DNA of 64,000 nt, taken from positions 248,001-312,000 of the forward strand of contig NZ_BAABBO010000009.1 in the NCBI RefSeq assembly GCF_039538005.1, written 5' to 3'. A program made the position numbers and the translations under genes. The notes below the pieces were generated by a model. The model had not been told where the DNA came from. It ran no database searches and saw only the letters and a program-made list of their open reading frames with translations. This stretch comes from Allohahella marinimesophila (lineage in GTDB: Bacteria; Pseudomonadota; Gammaproteobacteria; Pseudomonadales; Oleiphilaceae). Every line of letters begins with the position of its first letter. Position 1 is the first letter of the stretch. Positions 25,880-32,079 of this stretch are shown in pieces.

Positions 25880-26130
25880 AACTCATCTTCTCCAAGAACG
25901 CCTGGGAAGACTATTTGTACTGGCAGAAAACTGACAAAAAGATCCTTAACCGAATCAATAAGCTGATCAAAGAGACCAAGCGAGAACCGTTCGAAGGCAT
26001 TGGTAAACCGGAGCCTCTCAAACACAGCCTCGCCGATTATTGGTCCCGGCGGGTCAATGAAGACCACCGAATGGTTTACAAGGTCACGGATGACGCTTTA
26101 CTTATCGCCCAGCTTCGATACCACTACTGA
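25876..26130 (+). CDS. yoeB: YoeB-family ribosome-dependent mRNA interferase toxin
   Basis: An 84-residue RelE-superfamily toxin. YoeB hallmarks: FSKNAWEDYLYWQKTDKKILNRIN, the GKPEPLKHSLADYWSRRVNEDHRMVYKV core with catalytic-site residues (Glu in the central helix region, Arg, His and the C-terminal Tyr), and the terminal RYHY. It cleaves mRNA at the ribosomal A site when free of YefM. Its TGA stop shares its last base with the start of attC site B, showing that the cassette boundary is tight. Confidence 0.93.
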   Translation: MKLIFSKNAWEDYLYWQKTDKKILNRINKLIKETKREPFEGIGKPEPLKHSLADYWSRRVNEDHRMVYKVTDDALLIAQLRYHY

Positions 26131-26237
26131 TTTAACGCCTTGCTCTGCGGCAGCGTACAGTTGGCGGCTTTTTTGCCAGCGAAGCGCAGCAGAAAAGATG
26201 CCAACTGTGCGATGACCGTAGCAGCAACTTGTTATAC
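26130..26237 (-). other. attC site B
   Basis: On the minus strand it runs from GTATAACAAGTTGCTG to GCAAGGCGTTAAAT, 108 bases, with long imperfectly complementary arms (GCACAGTTGGC pairs with the opposite arm). The TAACAA start and GGCGTTA end indicate that the array runs on the minus strand. The stops of yoeB (left) and of the DUF4279 gene (right) both fall inside the site. Confidence 0.85.
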
Positions 26238-26657
26238 GTTTTCATCGTCGTCAGGGCCGTAGATATCAAAGTCAATCTCTAACCCTCGTTGGCCAAGTGC
26301 CAACATTGTATCTGCAGTTAAACCAATACCTTCCATCGAAGTCTCCATGAACACACCACAAAATATGTCCATGCTATATTGACGAGATAACGCCGCCCAT
26401 ATATCAAGATCGCTTGTTAGCTGAGCGAGCAGCTCTGATACCTGAGAATCTAGGTCGCCCGGTTCTCTTTCCGCAGCTTCTAGTCGCCACATCCCAGACC
26501 GAGCAATACGAGGCTTGCTATTTTTACTCCAACAAAAGGGCTCGCCCTTGATCATCTCGCGCGTAGGCTCACAACCAAGCTTTGCGGTGATATCAGATGG
26601 AATTAGTTCGTCACCCATGACTCTTAATGAAGCCACTGTTCTAGAGATTATCGCCAT
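26232..26657 (-). CDS. DUF4279-domain cassette protein
   Basis: A 141-residue protein resembling the DUF4279 family: SLRVMGDELIPSDITAKLGCEPTREMIKGE at the start, then SGMWRLEAAERE and a SYSMDIFCG-like strand region, with an acidic end YGPDDDENV. DUF4279 proteins are often found in cassette arrays and near toxin or immunity genes, but no function is established. AAGGAA precedes the ATG. The stop lies inside attC site B, the standard cassette layout. Confidence 0.75.
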   Translation of the reverse strand: MAIISRTVASLRVMGDELIPSDITAKLGCEPTREMIKGEPFCWSKNSKPRIARSGMWRLEAAEREPGDLDSQVSELLAQLTSDLDIWAALSRQYSMDIFCGVFMETSMEGIGLTADTMLALGQRGLEIDFDIYGPDDDENV

Positions 26658-26667
26658 AGTTCCTTAC

Positions 26668-26781
26668 GTATAACGCTGCCATCATGGGCAATTTGGAGCG
26701 GAGTGTTCTGTGCAAACATTGAGCGAAGCGAAAGCACAGAACACGGAGCGGAAAATTGTCCCTTGCATGGCCTTGTTACGC
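26668..26781 (-). other. attC site C
   Basis: On the minus strand it runs from GCGTAACAAGGCCATGC to GGCAGCGTTATAC, 114 bases. A perfect internal stem, TGTTCTGTGC paired with GCACAGAACA, surrounds the unpaired central loop. The stop of the antitoxin-like gene on its right falls within the first bases of the site. Confidence 0.85.
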
Positions 26782-27000
26782 ACGTTGTGAGGCCACTTGG
26801 TGCAGCTCGTACACAGTACCGAATCGAGCAGCTTCTTCAATGTTTCCACTACGCAACGCGCTTCGGACGTCGTCTAGCTTCAGCGCATCCTCCTTCGAAA
26901 GATGCGGCCCCCAACTCTCATCGTCATCCAGCAACTCAACTTCTACTTCTGCAACGAGTTGCCCGTAATGAATGTACTTTGTTCTAGTGGTACCGCTCAT
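26776..27000 (-). CDS. Putative antitoxin partner of a DUF4258 protein
   Basis: A 74-residue acidic protein (KYIHYGQLVAEVEVELLDDDE, then LSKEDALKLDDVRSALRSGNIEEAARFG). It follows the DUF4258 gene with a 4-base ATGA overlap and a TGAGGAGA ribosome-binding site. Similar small proteins accompany DUF4258 toxin-like proteins in cassette arrays and plasmids. The antitoxin role is inferred from this arrangement and not shown by a known DNA-binding motif. Its stop lies in attC site C. Confidence 0.65.
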   Translation of the reverse strand: MSGTTRTKYIHYGQLVAEVEVELLDDDESWGPHLSKEDALKLDDVRSALRSGNIEEAARFGTVYELHQVASQRA

Positions 27001-27314
27001 TTCAGTCTCCTCAGAAAAGTCGAATCCCAGCGAGTCGTGCTAGGACGATAAGCAGTGATTAAAACGGCTGGAGTGTCACGTCCTTTGGGGATGCCCCACA
27101 CCACATGAACCGGGTTACCGGAACCATCTTGTTGCAAAGCTAGTACCGACTGCCCTTTTGGGAATTCCGGGTACTCTTCAACTGCAACAGCAGACTTCAC
27201 ACCATCTAGAATATCACGAACCGATAGATCGTCCTCTGCGAGCTCATCATAGCCATGAGCAGAGATACGTACTTCGTCGGAAGCTACCAACTTTGCTATT
27301 CGATTCAGAATCAA
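26997..27314 (-). CDS. DUF4258-domain protein, putative toxin
   Basis: A 105-residue protein with the DUF4258 core: VRISAHGYDELAEDDLSVRDILDGV, with the conserved histidine, then PVHVVWGIPKGRDTPAVLITAYRPSTTRWD with the typical ITAYRP end. The fold is related to RelE/BrnT-like small toxins, so toxin function is plausible but unproven. A TTG start at 27314 is supported by AGAGG six bases upstream. Toxin-first order with an overlapping acidic partner is seen in higBA- and brnTA-like systems. Confidence 0.72.
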   Translation of the reverse strand: MILNRIAKLVASDEVRISAHGYDELAEDDLSVRDILDGVKSAVAVEEYPEFPKGQSVLALQQDGSGNPVHVVWGIPKGRDTPAVLITAYRPSTTRWDSTFLRRLK

Positions 27315-27335
27315 AAAGAACCTCTATCCTTGTAT

Positions 27336-27422
27336 GCGTAACGCTTGGTTCTGCTGCGCTGAGCGCAGCGAAGGTACCAAGGCGCACCGCGCCTTGGCGA
27401 CTGCAGCAACCACTTGTTATTT
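27336..27422 (-). other. attC site D
   Basis: On the minus strand it runs from AAATAACAAGTGGTTGC to CCAAGCGTTACGC, 87 bases. Nested stems include GCGCCTTGGTACC-like arms and GCTGCGCT/AGCGCAGC pairing around the centre. It closes a short cassette (27423-27684) that lacks an intact gene. Confidence 0.8.
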
Positions 27423-27684
27423 GGCGTGGGCTTGAAGACGCTGCACTCTTGAAACCCGGCTGTCTCGATCAAATTACCCATGCCGTAAAACCTGCACTAT
27501 TGAGACTATGTCGTCTTCGAAAGCCGGTCCAGACTCGCTGATCGAGACTACAACCGGCCTCATAATCCCGATCGGCGGAGCTTGCCAAAAGATTAGCTGA
27601 ATTCTGCAGCTAAGGCGGACTACCGAACCAAAGCTGGTGCCTCCAGGGACTACTCCCGCCGAGGCCTACCGCGACACTGCCGAC
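27423..27684 (-). pseudogene. Cassette without intact gene, possible methyltransferase remnant
   Basis: This cassette body between sites E and D (262 bases) contains no frame of normal length. On the minus strand, immediately before site D, a short frame reads MGNLIETAGFQECSVFKPTP, which resembles the last strand and helix of SAM-dependent methyltransferases (LIE-AGF). A TAG stop lies just upstream of it. It may be a truncated cassette gene, or the resemblance may be chance; the rest of the cassette shows nothing recognisable. Confidence 0.3.
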
Positions 27685-27783
27685 AAATAACGCTGCGCTC
27701 AGCCGCCGGAGGTAACTGGCGCTTTTTGTGCTCTGCACAAAAGGTGACAGTTGCCGACGGTCGGTTGCAGCGCCTTGTTAGCG
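27685..27783 (-). other. attC site E
   Basis: On the minus strand it runs from CGCTAACAAGGCGCTGC to GCGCAGCGTTATTT, 99 bases. It has strong arms (GCAACTGTCACC against GGTAACTGGC) and a TTTTGTGC/GCACAAAA central stem. It is the first attC in array order and the site farthest to the right in the window. Confidence 0.85.
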
Positions 27784-27785
27784 GC

Positions 27786-28286
27786 TTAACTTGGCAGCCT
27801 AAAAAGAGTTGAAATATCCTGGGCGAGGCGCTGGCCTTCAAATTTATTACCAAGTTTTCGGCCAAGATCATCTACGGCTAGGAGCAGATTTTCCACTAGA
27901 AGCTGCCTACGAACTTGCTCTGATCCATTTAGAAACCGATCGTACTCGATGACAAGCCGGTAATCAGCAGTCTTACTCTTGTGCTGGACCAACCTTCGTT
28001 CTGAAGCAGGACTGAATCGCGGCCCACGGATGATGGGTGCGAGTGCAATCTTCTCTATTGCTGAACCATACATTTGCCCGGCCAAGTGCTCATTTAGCTG
28101 TTTCTCAACCTGCTGACGTATCGCCCGGAACACCTCTGCAATTTCTGAGTCTAGCTCACCGCTAATGAAGAAGCGCATATTTTGTACCGCTAACAGCTTA
28201 TTATAATGCGCGCTCAGTAAGCCCGCGCCTCCTTCCTCAACCGACTGTACTGCCTCCACCAAAAAAGCCCTTGTATTCAGCGCCAT
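27786..28286 (-). CDS. Unrecognised cassette protein
   Basis: A 166-residue protein from the ATG at 28286 (a TTG at 28304 could add six residues). It is mixed alpha/beta and soluble, with blocks such as NMRFFISGELDSEIAEVFRAIRQ, DYRLVIEYDRF and ENLLLAVDDLGRKLG. I recognise no family with confidence; the pattern is loosely reminiscent of small immunity proteins. The stop is 3 bases from attC site E, the normal position for a cassette gene. No attC or attI was found upstream, so this is the first visible cassette of the array. Confidence 0.6.
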   Translation of the reverse strand: MALNTRAFLVEAVQSVEEGGAGLLSAHYNKLLAVQNMRFFISGELDSEIAEVFRAIRQQVEKQLNEHLAGQMYGSAIEKIALAPIIRGPRFSPASERRLVQHKSKTADYRLVIEYDRFLNGSEQVRRQLLVENLLLAVDDLGRKLGNKFEGQRLAQDISTLFRLPS

Positions 28287-28507
28287 ACCGACCAACAAAG
28301 CCAATCAATATCGCGCCTAATTGACACCAGCATGAGTAAAACAACGCACCCGTGCAAACAGAGCACAACCGCGCTCACTAAACCCGGACGCCTCGAAAAA
28401 AACTCACTCCACAACAGCCACTTGCAGCGATGAGGCTGATGAATTGAAGCGCCGGTGTCCGGGCTTACGAAGCACCAGGACCGTGAAGGACAGGAGTGCA
28501 GACCGTG

Positions 28508-28984
28508 TTAATCGTTTTCGACCGGCGATTCTGTTTCCAGACGCTCCAGTAATTTCAGCGTAGCCCGCACGAAATCATGGTCTGTCACGATGCCGATGAC
28601 CTGCTTTTCACGAACGATGGGGAGGCAGCCGACCTTGCGATTGAGCAGGAAATTGGCGCCATCGGCCATGCCCGTTTCTGGAGACGCAGTGGCGACATTT
28701 TTCGTCATGATGCGTTCGAGGCTGATACTGGCTTCATGTTCCGCCCGTTCGTCCTCCGTCATCGCATAGATATCAGAATCCATCGCCGCGAGCAGATCGC
28801 CGCGACTCACGATGCCGACGAGCCGGCGTTTTTCCGGAATCTCATGCACCGAGAGTATGGGAATATGCCGAACGCGCCATTCGGCCATAGCCCGGCGCGC
28901 ATCCAGTACAGAATCATCCGGTGACAGTGTTCGCACTGGCGTGCTCATCATTTCCTGCATCGTTACCATAGCCGAGTCCTCCAT
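28508..28984 (-). CDS. Two-CBS-domain protein
   Basis: A 158-residue protein made of a tandem CBS pair (Bateman module). The first repeat starts VTMQEMMSTPVRTLSPDDSVLDARRAMAEWRVRHIPIL and the second MTKNVATASPETGMADGANFLLNRKVGCLPIVREKQVIGIVTDHDFVRA. Stand-alone CBS pairs usually bind adenine nucleotides and modulate partners. No other domain is present. It lies on the right flank of the cassette array; 28287-28507 between them contains no gene and no integrase. Confidence 0.88.
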   Translation of the reverse strand: MEDSAMVTMQEMMSTPVRTLSPDDSVLDARRAMAEWRVRHIPILSVHEIPEKRRLVGIVSRGDLLAAMDSDIYAMTEDERAEHEASISLERIMTKNVATASPETGMADGANFLLNRKVGCLPIVREKQVIGIVTDHDFVRATLKLLERLETESPVEND

Positions 28985-29020
28985 TACACCTGTACTTGCG
29001 CCGCTCCAGTTCAGGAGCCG

Positions 29021-30085
29021 CTATCGTTTCTGGTGGTACGCTTCATCATAACAGTTCAGTGCAGCGTCGAGCTGATTGTCGAGAAAGGGCATGCGCAAAT
29101 CGAACTCGCGCGCGGCGCGGCTGTCCAGGCTGACATCGGCTGGTCTGGCTGCGAGTAATCTCGCCTGCTCACGCAAACCGCTCTTCGTGTAGGCCATCGC
29201 ACTCGCGGCAGCGCTGACCAACGTGGGATGTGCCGGACGGCGATGATTGTCCGTGGCATCGACCCGTTGCTCGCAATAATGCTGCAAGCGCTCGGCCAGC
29301 GCTTGCAGGAACTCGAATCTTGAAACGGTTTGCAGGCCACCCAGATGCAGCAGTTGCATCTGATGCCTTGGCACTGACTCGGCCAGCTGCAGCAGGCCTC
29401 TGGCCGCTGCGGCATAACTGATGGTGGAGCGGTATTCGTCACTGAAGCCGGTAACGGTTTCGCCAGCAGCCCAGCGCTCAAGCGTGCGCTCCATCGGCGA
29501 CGGTTGCAGGCGCCCGTGACCGAATAACAGCGGAAGACGGCAGATGATGCCATGACAGCCAGAAGCCTTGACGGCCTGCTCTGCTTCCACCTTGTGCCGG
29601 CCGTATGTGTTGACCGGCCGCGGCTGCGCTGTTTCGTCGTAATGCCCCAGCAGACCATCGTAGACGAGATCGGTTGACGTGAAGATCAGCCGGCAGCCGG
29701 TTTCGGCGCAGAGTGCTGCGAGCAGGCGTGTGCTCTGTATATTGATCAGCTCGGACGCTACCGGGTCCTCCTCACAGGCCTCTGGCGAGCTCATGGCCGC
29801 GCAGTGAACGACGAGTTGAGGCTTGAATTGATGAAACAGTGCGGACAGCATGTCGGCATCACAAAGATCGATGCGCGAGCGCCAGGCGGCGAGCGTATCA
29901 GGTACAGCGCGCTCGTGACTGAGTGCGTAGACTTCATAAGCAGAGGCGGCCTGATAGCAGATTTCGCTACCCAGAAAGCCACTGGCCCCGGTGACGAGCA
30001 ATTTTTGCCTGGCGCCAGCGCTTGGCTCGCCGAAACCGGCAACACCAGTGTCTTCAGCCGCTTGATTGAAGGGCCCTAGCTGCAC
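29021..30085 (-). CDS. RmlD-like NAD(P)-dependent sugar-nucleotide reductase/epimerase
   Basis: An extended short-chain dehydrogenase. The Rossmann motif LLVTGASGFLGSEI is near the start, then VVHCAAMSSPEACEEDP, TSTDLVYDG and the catalytic YGRHKVEAE (Tyr-x-x-x-Lys), as in dTDP-4-dehydrorhamnose reductase (RmlD). No rml genes are adjacent, so the substrate is unclear. The GTG at 30085 gives 354 residues; a TTG at 30001, with CCAGG upstream, would begin directly at the Rossmann strand and is a good alternative. Confidence 0.8.
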   Translation of the reverse strand: MQLGPFNQAAEDTGVAGFGEPSAGARQKLLVTGASGFLGSEICYQAASAYEVYALSHERAVPDTLAAWRSRIDLCDADMLSALFHQFKPQLVVHCAAMSSPEACEEDPVASELINIQSTRLLAALCAETGCRLIFTSTDLVYDGLLGHYDETAQPRPVNTYGRHKVEAEQAVKASGCHGIICRLPLLFGHGRLQPSPMERTLERWAAGETVTGFSDEYRSTISYAAAARGLLQLAESVPRHQMQLLHLGGLQTVSRFEFLQALAERLQHYCEQRVDATDNHRRPAHPTLVSAAASAMAYTKSGLREQARLLAARPADVSLDSRAAREFDLRMPFLDNQLDAALNCYDEAYHQKR

Positions 30086-30112
30086 GACAGGGCCGCGCCA
30101 CTAAACGGCGGA

Positions 30113-30150
30113 CATAAAAAAGCTCTCCTCACTGAATCAGTGGGAGAGCT
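30113..30150 (-). terminator. Strong intrinsic terminator (minus strand)
   Basis: Reading the minus strand, AGCTCTCC and GGAGAGCT (with CACTGA/TCAGTG continuing the stem) form a long hairpin followed by six T residues. No gene on the minus strand ends just upstream of it: the nearest one stops 410 bases away, at 30563. It therefore most likely ends a non-coding transcript. Confidence 0.8.
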
Positions 30151-30215
30151 AACAATCACCGCCATAGCACTAACGCTTATCCTTTGCGAGTTTCGCCCTC
30201 GCAACGAACAGAGAG
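30113..30215 (-). ncRNA. Candidate small RNA
   Basis: The gene-free span 30086-30562 is AT-rich for this genome. On the minus strand it has a TATATT-type -10 candidate near 30223, then a GCGAGGGCGAAACTCGC hairpin (30187-30203) and the strong terminator at 30113-30150, giving a transcript of roughly 100 nucleotides. I do not recognise a known Pseudomonas small RNA or riboswitch. Start position is approximate. The rest of the span (to 30562) shows nothing else. Confidence 0.4.
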
Positions 30216-30562
30216 TTAATATACCAATAACCTTGATATATACCTGTAACATAGCTATTCCTGGGCCATAATTCAACATTCATCTTAATATCAATAGCTT
30301 AAAAATAACAAATTGATATCTAGTCTGGCCGGACTGGACTGATCAGCCTGAAACGCACCAAGACTGTAAAGTCATTCGACAATCGTATAACAGCGTTAGC
30401 CGCCCCGCAAACATCCCGCAACCGCAGTTCTACTTGCGGATACCTGAGGCTGCATTTGCTTACAGAAGTCATGGGATATGGTGGGTTGAGCAGCCACGGG
30501 GAGGCCTGCAGGCCAGGATTCGTCTGGCGCTGAAGGCATTGATTCTGAAGGTTGTAAAAAAA

Positions 30563-32002
30563 TTAGACGTCAGGCGAGAGTTGGCTGGCCAGACTCCTGA
30601 TTTCATCTGACATGTCGAACAGCGTCTCGGCAACGGTGTCGGCGGTGTCCCGGGACAGGCCGAGCGAAGCGAACAACTCTTCTGGCATCTCGATGACTGG
30701 GCCTTGGCCAATGCCCTGCCGTCTGAGCAGCTGTGTCGCCAGGAACAGCACCTTCGCGTATTGCGAGGGTGCGTCTTCAGGCAGCACATTTTTCTGCTGT
30801 CGAATAGCGTCGACGAGCTCATCCGGCATGTTCCAGATGTACATCAGACGGCTACCAATCTGCTCTCTGTTGACGCCGAGAACATGCTGCTCACACAATT
30901 CCGAGTCCAGGTGCGGGTTTACTTCACAGATACGGTTGACCTGTTCGAAATGCGGCGGAAATACATGGGCCAGCACGAGGTAGCCGAGGTTGTGCAGCAG
31001 CCCTGCCAGATAACAGAGCCCTCGATCGGGTCGCAGCGCCCGGGGGATGGCGTCCGCCAACGCGCCACTGAGCGTCGCAGTCCAGACGGCCTGCTCCCAA
31101 TAAGGCGTAAACCCTTCAGGTACGTTCCTTGGAATTCTCAGCATGCTGCCGAGCGAAAGGCCTATCGAGAGGTTCATGACCAGGTCGTAGCCCAGCACTC
31201 GCATGATGGCATCGTGCACGGAACTGATCTTGCCTGGGGCGGCGTAGAACGAAGAACGGGCCCAGCTGACGACCTGAGCGGCCAAAGCCGGATCTGTTTC
31301 GACGATATCGGAGAGATCGTACACACCTGCGTTGGGGTCGACCCTGAGCTGGATGATGCGCTGTGCCGTCTGCGGCAATGGCGGTAGCTCGAGCGTGTCC
31401 TGCAGGCGTTTCTCGATTCTGAGGCTGGTCAGACTCTGAATGGCCTTGACGATCTGTTCGTGGTCCTTCTCGGGCGCATTACGATTGACGCGCAGCAATT
31501 CCAGCGGCTGACTGAAGTGGAGGACTCGCGACTTCTGATGCAGACTGGCAAACAAGGCCTTATCGAGCGCGATGCAGCTATTGTCATATTCGCCATCGAT
31601 CACCACCCTGTCCTGAGCCATCAGCGACTGCTCCACAATGCAGGGCATCTGGGTGATCGCCGGAATGGCTGGAATACTGCTCCAGCCGAAGCGTGAGCAC
31701 AGCACTTCAGTTTCAATGATTGATACAGCCCGGAGATCGCGGCCAAGTTGCTGGTTCAGGTCTTCAAGATCGAGCAGGGCATTGACCGGCATGAGCACCT
31801 GCACACGCCCCATGGCATCGTGCAAGATCTGGCTGCGTACCCGCTGCTCGGGCTGAACGCTCTCTGGGTTGACACTGACAGGGCGGGCAAGTGGATTGGC
31901 CGTGGATTCGACTTCGTCGAGAAGTGAGGAATACACCTGCTCTACTGCATTGGGAATAGCCATGCTGGTACCTGTGCGACTGTCGCCGTCATGTTGAGTC
32001 AT
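30563..32002 (-). CDS. HDOD-domain protein with N-terminal YbaK-like region
   Basis: A 479-residue protein. Residues from about 210 form an HDOD domain (LPPLPQTAQRIIQLR, then DIVETDPALAAQVVSWA, and CYLAGLLHNLGYLVLAHVFP). The preceding region resembles a degenerate YbaK/prolyl-tRNA deacylase-like domain, the architecture of the protein encoded next to recG in P. aeruginosa. HDOD proteins act in signalling, stress or chemotaxis output without a known enzymatic activity here. It is downstream-oriented with oxyR and recG but separated from recG by 275 bases in transcription order reversed, so likely has its own promoter. Confidence 0.82.
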   Translation of the reverse strand: MTQHDGDSRTGTSMAIPNAVEQVYSSLLDEVESTANPLARPVSVNPESVQPEQRVRSQILHDAMGRVQVLMPVNALLDLEDLNQQLGRDLRAVSIIETEVLCSRFGWSSIPAIPAITQMPCIVEQSLMAQDRVVIDGEYDNSCIALDKALFASLHQKSRVLHFSQPLELLRVNRNAPEKDHEQIVKAIQSLTSLRIEKRLQDTLELPPLPQTAQRIIQLRVDPNAGVYDLSDIVETDPALAAQVVSWARSSFYAAPGKISSVHDAIMRVLGYDLVMNLSIGLSLGSMLRIPRNVPEGFTPYWEQAVWTATLSGALADAIPRALRPDRGLCYLAGLLHNLGYLVLAHVFPPHFEQVNRICEVNPHLDSELCEQHVLGVNREQIGSRLMYIWNMPDELVDAIRQQKNVLPEDAPSQYAKVLFLATQLLRRQGIGQGPVIEMPEELFASLGLSRDTADTVAETLFDMSDEIRSLASQLSPDV

Positions 32003-32079
32003 ATACAGGAAATTCTAGCAGTAGATCCCAAAATCACACGTTTGCCAGGCCGCATTCGAGCGCCATCTTCAGCAGCCGG

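Noticed and set aside
28287..28510. attI or a sixth attC right of the array
   Set aside because: AAACAAC (28339) and GTTAATC (28507) match half-site patterns loosely, but they are 175 bases apart without complementary arms, and the second is the stop region of the CBS gene.
30113..30250. Cyclic-di-GMP (GEMM) riboswitch
   Set aside because: GGGCGAAAC and CGCAAAGG fragments are suggestive, but the required GACGCAAAGCC-type core and a downstream gene on the same strand are missing.
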